A DNA stretch of 64,000 bases from Takakia lepidozioides (taxonomy: Eukaryota > Streptophyta > Takakiopsida > Takakiales > Takakiaceae): NCBI GenBank assembly GCA_030704615.1, contig CM060731.1, forward strand, positions 58,012,756 to 58,076,755. The letters are read 5' to 3'. Both the position numbers and the translations under genes were made by a program. Positions 45,205 to 55,781 of this stretch are shown here, one piece after another (positions within the stretch are counted from its first letter, which is position 1; every line of letters starts with the position of its first letter). The notes beneath the pieces are model-generated. The model was not told where the DNA came from. It saw only the letters and a program-made list of their open reading frames with translations, and ran no database searches.

Positions 45205-47960
45205 TCACCAGTAATCCCCACAAGAACAAATCCCATCTTCAAAGTGGTGAAAGCGGTTAGCGTCCCGTACAACAATTGCTCGGCCAACAATCTTTGAGAT
45301 GAATTTGGTGGAGGTGTGGCAGTCACCACACACTCGAAGATTCTTGATGAGACGGAGAGGCGTCCTGGGGGTCGTGCTGATCAGCCCTAAACCAATGGCC
45401 AGCTTCTCACTGTGGTGGCAAAGAGAAAATTCCTTTTCCTCCTCCCCCACATCATGCAATACAAAGCGCGTGTCAGGCACATACCCCGCCTTCGTCATCT
45501 GCCCAGACAATCTTCTCAGCTCAGCATGGATTTCCTTAATTCTGGGATGCAGCTTGTCAGCTACAACAAAGGTGTGCACCCTGTTGCCAACCTCAATGCA
45601 GCAGCGACCTGGCTCCTTTCTAACCCCTTTGACCTTCATCATTCTTCTCACCTTTGCAGTATCATCCCACCTGCCAGCTGCAGCATAGATGTTTGAGAGC
45701 AACACATAAGTCGCAGCATCCTGTTCATCCCACATGAGGATAGATGTTGCTGCACGTTCAGCCATCTCCACATTGCCATGGATTCTGCAGGCACCAAGCA
45801 AGGCCTTCCACACCACAGCATCTGGATTGATGGGCATTTTATTAATCAGGTCCACTGCCTCATCCAGTTGTCCCGCACGTCCAAGAAGGTCCACCATGCA
45901 GCCAAAGTGCTTTACTGTCGGGGTGACACCATGATCTTCACACAGGGAATCAAAGTAGCGTCTTCCTTCCTTCAGTAGGCCAGCGTGGCTGCATGCAGAC
46001 AGAACACATATAAAGGTGATACTGTCCGGCTTCAAGCCGTTCTTTTGCATTCCTTCCAATAGTTGCACAACCTCCCTATGACAACCATGCTGTGCATATC
46101 CTGCGATCATCGCGTTCCACGACACCACATCTCGTTCCGCCATATTGTCGAACACTCCCTTTGCATGCTCGATGCTCCCACATTTGGCATACATGTCCAC
46201 CAGGGTATTGTTCAGGATCACATCTGGTACGATTCCAGATCTGACAATATCGCCATGCACCTCTTTGCCCTTTTCCAGGGCTGCCAGGCTTGCACACGCA
46301 TTGCAAACGCACACAAACGTGATGTGGTCGGGCTTCACCCCTTCGCACATCATTTGCTCATACGTCTCCCAAGCCTCCATCCCGCGCCCCTGCTGTGCAT
46401 ATCCTGCGAGCATCGCACTCCACGACACCACATTTCGTTCAGCCATATTGTCGAACACTCCCTTTGCATCCTCGATGCTCCCACATTTGGCATACATGTC
46501 CACCAGGGCAGTGTTCAGGATCACATCTGGTACGATTCCAGCTCTGACGATGTCGCCATGCACCTCTTTGCCCTTTTCCAGGGCTGCCAGGCTTGCACAC
46601 GCATTGCAAACGCACACAAACGTGATGTGGTCGGGCTTCACCCCTTCGCACATCATTTGCTCATACGTCTCCAAAGCCTCCATCCCGCGGCCCTGCTGTG
46701 CATATCCTGCGAGCATCGCGTTCCACGACACCACATTTCGTTCAGCCATATGGGGAACACTCCTTTGCATGCTCGATGCTCCCACATTTGGCATACATGT
46801 CCACCAGGGTATTGTTCAGGATCACATCTGGTACGATTCCAGCTCTGACGATGTCGCATGCACCTCTTTGCCCTTTTCCAGGGCTGCCAGGCTTGCAATG
46901 CATTGCAAACGCACACAAACGTGATGTGGTTGGGCTTCACCCCTTCGCACATCATTTGCTCATACGTCTCCAAAGCCTCCATACCGCGCCCCTGCTTTGC
47001 ATATCCTGCGAGCATCGCACTCCACGACCACACATTTCGTTCAGCCATATTTGTCGAACACTCCCTTTGCATGCTCGATGCTCCCACATTTGGCATACAT
47101 GTCCACCAGGGTATTGTTCAGGATCACATCTGGTACGATTCCAGCTCTGACCATGTCGTCATGCACCTCTTTGCCCTTTTCCAGGGCAGCCAGGCTTGCA
47201 CACGCACTGCAAACGCACACAAACGTGATGTGGTTGGGCTCCACCCCTTCGCACATCATTTGCTCATACGTCTCCAAAGCCTCCGTCCCGCGCCCCTGCT
47301 GTGCATATCCTGCGATCATCGCATTCCACGACACCACATCTCGTTCCGCCATATTGTCGAACACTCCCTTTGCATGCTCGATGCTCCCACATTTGGCATA
47401 CATGTCTACCAGGGTATTGTTCAGGATCACATCTGGTACAATTCCAGCTCTGACGATGTCGCCATGCACCTCTTTGCCTTTTCCAGGGGCTGCCAGGCTT
47501 GCACATGCACTGCAAACGCACACAAACGTGATGTGATTGGGCTTCACCCCTTCCCCCATCATTTCTCCATAGGTCTCCAAAGCATTCCTACCACACCCAT
47601 GCTTGGTAATCCTGCCAACATTATATTCCACGTGATCAAAGTTCGTTGAGGCATTCTGTTGAACACTTGGTGAGCATCCATGATGCTCCCGCACTTAACA
47701 TACATGTTGACAAGGGTGTTAAGGATAAAAACATTTGGCGTGAATCCACTTTGGATAATGTGAGTGTGCACCTGCTTTCCAGCTTCCAGGCCTTTCACCT
47801 TGATGCACTTATGCAAGAGACAGACATATGTTTCTGAATCTGCTGAAATGCCTCCTTGGTTTAAAGTCTGTAGAGCCTCTTTCAGTCTGCCTTGCCTCAC
47901 AAAGCATTCACATGCCCAGAAGTGCCAGAAGAGGCATTGTGGACTCCCTCTCTTGATCCT
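45205..47960 (-). pseudogene. DYW-class PPR protein gene with tandem identical modules, frameshifted
   Basis: Intronless minus-strand gene for an organelle RNA-editing factor. The N part (from about 47900; the true start is upstream and unclear) reads RQGRLKEALQTL and LLHKCIKVKGLEAGKQVHTH. Five PPR triplets of about 101 residues follow (VVSWNAMLAGYAQQGRGMEA, TFVCVCNACASLAALEKGKE, VLNNTLVDMYAKCGSIEHAK), then E motifs, the PG box (EPGRCC) and a DYW domain with HSEK, CGDCH and a GDYW end. From 46794 down to 45205 the frame is open (529 residues). Upstream, one-base shifts occur near 47610 and 47050, and several more lie in the third module (46750-46900). It could be a recent pseudogene or suffer sequence error in the repeats. 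Confidence 0.85.
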
Positions 47961-48229
47961 CTTCCAGAAGCTGTGGTCATGGTTGAGGTGCCTGATTTTA
48001 TCACTGTGCCGCTGCAGCTGCTGCCTTTAGTTGACCATACTCCATGCAGGTTTCTTGTAGCTAATCCACAGGGAATCATAGGTAATCTTGTGCTTGAGAT
48101 CTGGCCCTCTTGGATGATTCTGTACCCACACTCTACCCCTGCTCCTTCAGCTATCCATGCCTCTGCACAAATCATGCATTCATCCTTGCCTTCCTGCTAA
48201 CAGCTGACAATGACAGCCTAGATTTGTTC

Positions 48230-49850
48230 TAGGAAACACCCAACTCAGCTTATCACACTAGTTCCTATGCTCATTGCGTCTGCTGCTCTCTGTAATCCAA
48301 CAGGCATTCACCTTTCTTCGGTGAGAGACATAAGTCCTCGCCATCGAACACGAGGTCAAGTGGATGTCGTACCTGGCGGAGGGTTTATTGGACGTGGAGG
48401 AAGTGCAGCCTTCTAATCCTTTCTTTTGGTGTTCCAGCCAGGAGCAAGCTGATTGCAGGTAGCGGTTTTGTCTACTATTTTCTTTGAATCAAGTTTACAA
48501 AGAAGATTCGGTTGGTTGCGTATGTCATGTCACTAGTCTTTTTCTGCTATGTATCTGAGGATAAGCCGCAAAATGAACTCAACTGAGCACCTGGAGTCTT
48601 GAGGGGACCTCATCAAGGGACTTCCACGAATTTACCGAGGTTAAGCGGAGATACAGCTTAGTTCATTCTCTATGCTACAGTGACAGTGACAATGACAGCC
48701 TAGATTTGTTCTAGGAAACACCCAACTCAGTGTTCCTATGCTCATTGCGTCTGCTACTCTCTGTAATCCAACAGGCATCCACCTTTTCGCCTCGATTGTC
48801 CCACCATTGACTGGGGTCAGAAAAGTATTCTTTCCACAGCTTCTCCTCGTCTCTCTTACCTGTTTCAGGATACTTTCCTGTTGTCACATTGGCAGTATCA
48901 CGTCAAAGTCACTCCAACTATCAAAGGTTCACTAAACCAGCTAAATGAATTTAGGGCCGGTTCTGATAAGAGGGAACCCACACTCCATCCCTGCTCCTTC
49001 AGCTATCCATGCCTCTGCACAAATCATGCATACATCCTTGCCTTGCTGCTAGCAACATACAATGACAGCCTAGAATTCTTCCAGCAAACACCCCAACCAT
49101 ACTTATCACACTAGTTCCTATGCTGACTTGCATCTGCTTCCAACAGCCATTCACCTTTTTGTCTCCATTGTCCCACAATTGACTGGCGGCCGTGAAGTGT
49201 TCATTCCAAAGCTTCTCCTCGTCTCTCTTATCTGTTTTTGGATACTCTCCTGCTGCCACATCGGCACTAACTTGTCAAATTCATTCCAAACCACCACAGA
49301 TCCACTGCAACATATGGCAAATGAAAGGCTACAACTTGGATGCAGACACCATATTCAATATGCAAATTCAGGGCCGAGTCTGATGAGAGCGCAAAACAGG
49401 CTGAAATAGGTCGAAGAAGAAGGTGCCCTCACCACATTGTCCTTGACCTTGTGTCATGACCCATGGAGGATTTGACCGACCATCAACCCAAAAGGACCTC
49501 TTGTGTGTGCTGCTTGTGTCTGTAGTCAGGTAATCTCGGATTGGTCTGTGAGAACCACCACGGTGCAGATGAGCAGGCAGAGATTGAAACACGGCCTGCT
49601 AAGACCAGCTGACTCTCCCAAGAACCTTGTAAACATCAGGAAGAATACCAAATCATGGTACTAACAGGAGCCAAGAGCCCACATTTGCAGTATGGACAAA
49701 CTTCTTCACATCGTACATTGAGAAAAAGCCACACCTTGCGATTGCGGTTCTCCCACCATCGTGAAGGATCTTTAAAAAACTCATGCCAGCTCTGCTCCGT
49801 GCTCCAAGGTAGAGGTTTGTGCTCGAAAATCCGACAGCATCAACATGGTC
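48230..49850 (+). repeat. Dispersed repeat family R, copy c (compound)
   Basis: Three internal units share GACAGCCTAGATTTGTTCTA (48212, 48694) or its variant near 49062, followed by TCCTATGCT..TCTGC, ACAGGCATTCACCTTT and TTGTCCCACCATTGACTGG. From 49370 the part shared with copy a follows. It lies directly upstream of the PPR gene (divergent side). No protein is conserved. Confidence 0.7.
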
Positions 49851-50700
49851 CTTTACGAAGGGGTGCGTGAGCTTTCAACAACATTCATGCAAGTTGTTTT
49901 GGGCTCCATTGGGCTCTACACGATGAGGAACAACGAACTCCACACTCTGCTCAAGAAACGTGTGCTTTTACCGAACTTTCAACAAGGATATTACTGTGCA
50001 CTTCCAAGGGGGCAGTGGTCAGGGGTCCTCCATCGACCACCGGTTCGTGGTCGCGCCGTTCTGATGGCTCCTAGCGGTTTTGCATGCAGCCGCCAAATGG
50101 GCCCCACATGCAATTGCCACTTTCCCGAGGCATGCAATAGCCACTTTTGGGACAGCCGTGTGTTGATGTGACGGCCACCGGCTTTGGCTGATTTTATTTT
50201 ATTTTATTTTATTTATTTATTTATTTTTTAAAGAAAGGGGAGGGAGGCCTTTCTAATTTTTAATTTTAGAAAAGGGGAGGAGGCCCTTTTAATCAAATTA
50301 ATAATAAAAGATAGTCACATCAGTGGAAAAAATAACCACTGCCGGGCCGTGAAGGCTTACTGTGGGAAACTTCCCTGTGGCCTAAGCAAACTACTGAGGA
50401 GGAAAAGAGATGAGAGCGATACGGAAAAATGGTAAAAATGAGGAGGGGTTTGTAAGGCGGGGTCGGGAGACTTTGCTAAGCCCGAAAGGTTCAGCCGGAT
50501 AACTCAAGAAAGCAGGGGAGGGGAGAAGAGGTCAGAAATCCTAAGCGAGAAATGCGGTCAGGAGAAATGCAGCAGTAAACTGAAGAACGATTGAGACTGC
50601 CTATCCTGCCAACTGCCACATTGTTCCTGCTGGAGGGATGCTTCAGAGACTCGTTGTAGCAGGTATCAGAACTTAAGCTGAGTCCTAGACTTCTGGTCTC
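49851..50700. other. Repeat-rich stretch without a gene
   Basis: Contains a (TTTTA)n tract at about 50190-50225 and duplicated GGGGAGGGAGGCC / GGGGAGGAGGCCC patches at 50240-50290. No coding sequence recognised. The part beyond about 50300 may be the 5' internal part of the Gypsy copy that follows. Confidence 0.5.
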
Positions 50701-50710
50701 GAGCCTTCTT

Positions 50711-51420
50711 GTGGCGCCAATTAAATTATGGCTCCTCCCCATCAGCAGGCGACTTCCCATTGTGGGGGGATGGTGTTCTGTCAGGTAAAGCGGTTGTTAG
50801 GAAGCATGGTGACGAGCGTGGTGCCGTTTGACTCCCTCACAATAAGCGATACTACTAGTGTTGGTCCACCGACGCAGGTCTCTATCGCTGGTGTGACTCC
50901 CAGGGTTCTCAGTAACTACTTGAGCTACCAATCTCAAACAAGCAAAAAAAACTCTCCCGAAATCCCCTTCAAGAAAAGTGAGGTCTTTTTCTCTTGCTTC
51001 TAGTAATTGTCCAACATCCCAAATCCGAAGCTTTTGGTCCGTCATGTTGATTGAATTAATATCAATAATTTACACCCAACCAAGGGATATTTATGTGAAT
51101 AATGAGAGGAAGACATACTCACTGCTTCTCCTTTGGCTGTGAGGGCACAGTCATTAGAAGGATTTGTAGCGAGTTGTGGTGCGATGCTCAATTGTTGCGC
51201 GATTTTTGTTTACTCGCATGCAAGTTTTGGGATAAAGTAAACATATAGGAATAATGCCTCTCAAGTTTGCGGGGCCATATCCATTAGAGGATGGTCTAGG
51301 AATTAAGGGGGATATATGTATCTCAGCCCGCATGAAAAATAAAATCGACTAAAAGGGAGTTGACATCTGCAAGTTTGTTGGAACTTATGAAGCCGGTGGT
51401 AAGTGGCATTGGCCCCACGT
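50711..51420 (-). mobile_element. Inverted copy of the Gypsy pol end, LTR and internal start
   Basis: Reverse-strand reading runs from the pol tail (TACCACCGGCTTCATAAG) through ACATATATCCCCC and the GCATGCGAGTAAACAA block, without interruption into CAACAATTGAGCATCGCACC and on to TTGGCGCCACAAG near 50720, a possible primer-binding site after the LTR end. It is the uninterrupted counterpart of 39770-39977 plus 44277-44740. Confidence 0.65.
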
Positions 51421-51589
51421 GGCTGTTGGATGTGGGGAGAACGTTGTAGAATAGAGAACGTTCTAGAGGGAGCCGGGAAAGTGTTTCGGTAGTCGCGCCA
51501 GAACTCTACCAGCGTATGAGGTTTAGTGTAGGACTCAGCTCAAGTTTCGGGAATTCCAAAAAGGCCTTGATGTGAAATGCATCGCAATT

Positions 51590-51790
51590 CACTTGATCAG
51601 TGCGCAATTCAATTGAATTGCAAGGGCAATTCAATTGACTAACCCTAATTTGCAATTCAATTGAATTGTCGGCACACGATTCAATTGAATTGCGAATTGG
51701 CAATTCAATTGTGTCAACTCGTAATTCAATTGAATTGCAGTCAACAATTCAATTGAATTGTCAACTCGCAATTCAATTGAATTGTAATCT
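51590..51790. repeat. Array of palindromes around AATTCAATTGAATT
   Basis: Full palindromes lie near 51605-51620, 51653-51668, 51680-51692, 51723-51736, 51745-51760 and 51769-51784. Half or degenerate copies lie near 51594, 51627 and 51700. The first reads GCAATTCAATTGAATTGC. Spacings are irregular, about 23-48 bp. Confidence 0.85.
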
Positions 51791-51890
51791 ATAATTTTTA
51801 ACTTATTTTTGTATAAAATTATATAATATATTATCATGTATATGTATATGTATATGCATCGTATACACATATACATATGAGAGTATAAGC
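51791..51890. repeat. AT-rich simple repeats (ATGTAT)n
   Basis: AT-rich run with CATGTATATGTATATGTATA and its rough inverse ATACACATATACATATG, directly after the palindrome array. Confidence 0.75.
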
Positions 51891-51996
51891 TGAATATACA
51901 TGTTGCCCGTCCATCCTTTGCTTGTCGTAAGGCCTAAGTCACGAGATGAGTCGCGTAGCCTAAAGGAGAGAGATGAGAGAGAGATATATACTAGTA

Positions 51997-52295
51997 GAGG
52001 TATCGTCATTAGGTTGTAGCCTTGTTTGATATATCTACAGAGGTATAGTATTTCATTTTACAAGAAAAGTTGGCCAAATTAATCTATATTTATGCGGAGG
52101 TGTCGTCATGAGACAGTAGCCCTGTTTAGTATACCACCAAAGGTATAGCGCCTGACTTACAAAGAAACTTGGTCAAATCAGCCTATATGCAGGTTGAGGT
52201 ATCGTTATGAGGTAGTTGCCCTGTTTAGTATACCTACAGAGGTATAACGCATGATAGCCAAAGAAACTCAAGATAAATTGGCAACGTACGCATTC
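51997..52295 (+). repeat. Minisatellite, three ~100-bp units
   Basis: Units begin GAGGTATCGTCAT (51997), GAGGTGTCGTCATGAG (52097) and GAGGTATCGTTATGAG (52196). Each also carries GTAGCC..GTTTRRTATA, ACAGAGGTATA and TTGG.CAAAT. Period 99-100 bp. Confidence 0.85.
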
Positions 52296-52414
52296 TTATC
52301 TCTCTTTTTATCCCAGTCCTCGCTTGTTAGAATCTACAGCTGTTCATCGCGTAGAACTTGGCTACATGATTGTCTATTGTTTCTGGTTTACTCAATAAGA
52401 AAGAGTGGGATAGA

Positions 52415-52631
52415 AATGTCAAGTGAGTTTTTCATGGTACGTGTCATGGTTGGGTGGATAGGAAGAGGCCAAGGAAGAGGCAGCAGCAGAGCTAACACAT
52501 TTGGTAAGGCAACCGTGTCCATCCTGAGTATGAAGGATGCTGCACCCTCGGAAATACAAGATGCTTCAAGTAAGTTCAAAGAGCTTTCTTCTCTTTCTGG
52601 TGTGGTGGATATGTATGCGGAGGACAACTAA
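52415..52631 (+). other. Unrecognised open frame, possibly part of a LINE
   Basis: Encodes GWIGRGQGRGSSRANTFGKA and ends GVVDMYAEDN. No family recognised. It precedes the LINE C-terminal fragment and could belong to the same element. Confidence 0.2.
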
Positions 52632-52639
52632 TATCACCT

Positions 52640-53387
<748 letters not shown>

Positions 53388-53944
53388 TTTCTCCCTGTCT
53401 CTAGGAAGCCTATTGACATTGGGTGGACTTGACTGAAACGGGAGTACATTAATGTCTCTGTGACTAAATGTCGGCCTTGTGACCTCGTGTCCTTGTTTGT
53501 TTCGACCTTAAGCGCTTTTCAGGTAAGGTAGTGCATTGGATTTAGTTGGAAAGCTTGGGGCCTTTCCCTCTTTATAATATGCCTACACGGGCCATTCCCT
53601 GCAACTCCCTGGAGTGTGATCTCTGAATGGTACAAGCGGACTCCTACCGCTTGGGGGCAGCCCCTCCGCCCAAAATTGGGCAGTCGTATGCTCTGTCTAG
53701 CATACTCGGGCACTTGGGCTCGGGTTGGTTCCTGTGCTTAAACTTATGGCCTGCGAAAACAATCAAAAATTTAGCTCCTATCAACATCACACTCCTCAGG
53801 GTGATCCCTGGGAATTGGTTACTTATGCCAAATCTAGGGCTTCATGTGTAGTTTTTGGGTGAATCCCAGGATGGACGATGTGTCCTTTAAAACTACATGC
53901 TCTAGCTTAGGCTTGGATTTCATGGCTAATGGTCCCATCTCGAG

Positions 53945-54747
53945 ACTTGATAACAGGGGGGTACGTTGAAGGTTGCAATGACCAAAAGTGCTTCTAATAG
54001 AGTCCCGCATCAATTCAATCTCAAAGAAGTTCGTCCGTGATTTCTTGTTTGACAATTGTGAAATTATCAACAAGGGTTTGAGGTACGAGCATAGTATCTA
54101 GCTAAAACTGAATTTGAAGGGCGGCATGAGTACTCTACTGGACCTCTTTGTTGGTTGTGTTTACATGCCCACAGAGGGGACCCTTGGTGCTGACGCAGAC
54201 AAGGCCTCACAAGTTTTGAAGCTGGACTGTGCTTCGTTCCTTGCCAAAGGTCAGGTGGTACTATTGGGGGACTTCAATGCCTGGGTGGGCAAAGGGATCC
54301 ATCAGGACGATATCATTGGACCTTTTGGTGAGGACGAGCTGAATTCTAATGGCATACGGTTAATTAACTGTCTAGAAGAGCTTCAGCTTTTGACCTTGAA
54401 TGACAGGACAAGAGGTGACCAAGTGCAGTGGACTCGTGAGAAACCCCAAACTGGGGAAAGTTCCATTGTGGACTATATCATAATGGACAAAATTTTGTTC
54501 CCCCAGTGTGCCGATGTGTTGATCGACAGAACTGATATTGGTACCTCTGACCACTTCCTGGTTTGGACTGAGATCAAAAGGTGTTTTCCCACCACCAAGA
54601 GATCTGTGAAACGTTCGATTCGGAAGTGGCGTATAGAAAAATTCCACAATGAGGAGGTCAAGGCTGAGTACGTCCAGGCCTTGCAAGAGGCTCTCCCTCA
54701 TTTTGTCCAATCGCTCCAAGAACTTCAATCACGCTCTGTTAACGCAA
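53945..54747 (+). pseudogene. LINE endonuclease fragment, cut by an LTR
   Basis: Same family as the LINE at 40.5-44.2 kb, here with the endonuclease part missing there: VGCVYMPTEGTLGADA, VVLLGDFNAWVGKG, VDYIIMD, IGTSDHFLVWTEI, then the linker up to AACGCAAG at 54747. At this base the match to the other copy (41540) stops and a TG...CA terminal repeat starts. A frame break lies near 54050-54110. Confidence 0.85.
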
Positions 54748-55750
54748 GTGTCGCGCCGGCTTTACTCACCCATCCCTTCGCTATCCGAGGCGGAAACTCC
54801 AAGATAGAAGAGTTGGAAATCTCTAAGTACTCAGCCCGCGCAGAACAATCAGTCATGACCTACAGCTAGTGTATCATGGGGGTGTTTCCTATTTGTTTCC
54901 CTTTCCGCATTCATCTTAGCTACCTTACCATTGATAATTAAGTATCAGTTTGCTTCATCAATCTATCGGTTTCCATCAACTCATCCATTCATTCCACAGC
55001 TTCACTCAGATCTCTCTACACAGTGTGATTGTATCGTATAAGTATCAGATTATGATTTATCAGGTATCAGGCCGAAGCCATTGTGTCTCTAATCTGCTTT
55101 ACAATATCACTACAGCTTTGCATATAACAAGCATCTACTAATCATCTTTCCTCCTTCACCGTGCTCTCCATCTTTGCTTCCGATCTCTCGCCCGATCTCC
55201 TCTCATGCATGACTAAGAAGTCCTCCCCCGTGAAGCGCTTCCAAGAATCCCCCATCTCAGTCCTTGCTTCTCCCTTATCTTCCTACCCGGCTCTAACCGT
55301 TTCCCTCACTAACCGTCGTCGTGAACTAACATGTTCCATTTGCAGGTGTTGTTCCCCACAGTCGTTCCCTGTCCTGCTCTCGTTCCCTATGATCGTGACA
55401 GCTGTGTCAAGCTGTGACTGGCTGTGTGAAACTGTGACGGGCTGTGACTGGCGGCGACTGCGGCTGTGACTGGCTGTGTGGCTGTGTCGGCTGTGACGGG
55501 CTATGTCTGGCTGTGTCGGCTGTGACTGGCTATGTGGTTGTGTCGGGTGACGGGCTGTGATGGCTGTGTCTGTGACGAGTTGTGTGGCTGTGTCGGGTGT
55601 GACGACTGTGATGGGCTGTGTTGGACTGTGACGGACTGTGTAACCCCCCTCTACAGTGCCTAAGGCTCCTGTTGGTCTCAGTCTGTGTAAAAATTAAGGG
55701 TACCCTACAGATCCCGTATAAGTGTCTAAGTCCCAGACAGTCCTCTAACA
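54748..55750 (-). mobile_element. 3' LTR of the minus-strand Ty3/Gypsy element
   Basis: In reverse orientation it starts TGTTAGAGGACTG at 55750, directly after a purine tract (GAGAGGGGAAGGGGTAA), and ends GGCGCGACA at 54748, giving TG..CA ends and about 1003 bp. The far end abuts the LINE fragment exactly, with GCAAG as the possible 5-bp target duplication. A TGTGAC-rich array (55390-55640) lies inside. The 5' LTR would lie beyond 64000, so identity of the pair cannot be tested here. Confidence 0.6.
55390..55640 (+). repeat. CTGTGAC/GGCTGTG-type repeat array 1
   Basis: Dense degenerate repeats of GGCTGTGAC and GGCTGTGTC, with units of 7-15 bp. It lies inside the proposed LTR. Confidence 0.85.
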
Positions 55751-55781
55751 TTACCCCTTCCCCTCTCAAAAAGCCGTGTCC

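Noticed and set aside
46063-47649. Several long plus-strand ORFs across the PPR gene (up to about 260 codons)
   Set aside because: They are antisense shadows of the repeated PPR modules and have no recognised domain of their own.
51590-51790. CRISPR-like array
   Set aside because: The repeats are palindromes with irregular short spacing in a plant nuclear context and there are no cas genes.
54748-55331. Plus-strand LTR starting TGTCGCGCC and ending AACTAACA
   Set aside because: It also has TG..CA ends, but no primer-binding site follows, while the minus-strand reading has a purine tract right before its TG start and a pol gene upstream.
55161-55769. ORFs in the TGTGAC array
   Set aside because: Repetitive Cys/Asp/Trp or His/Ser/Arg coding from the simple repeat inside the LTR.
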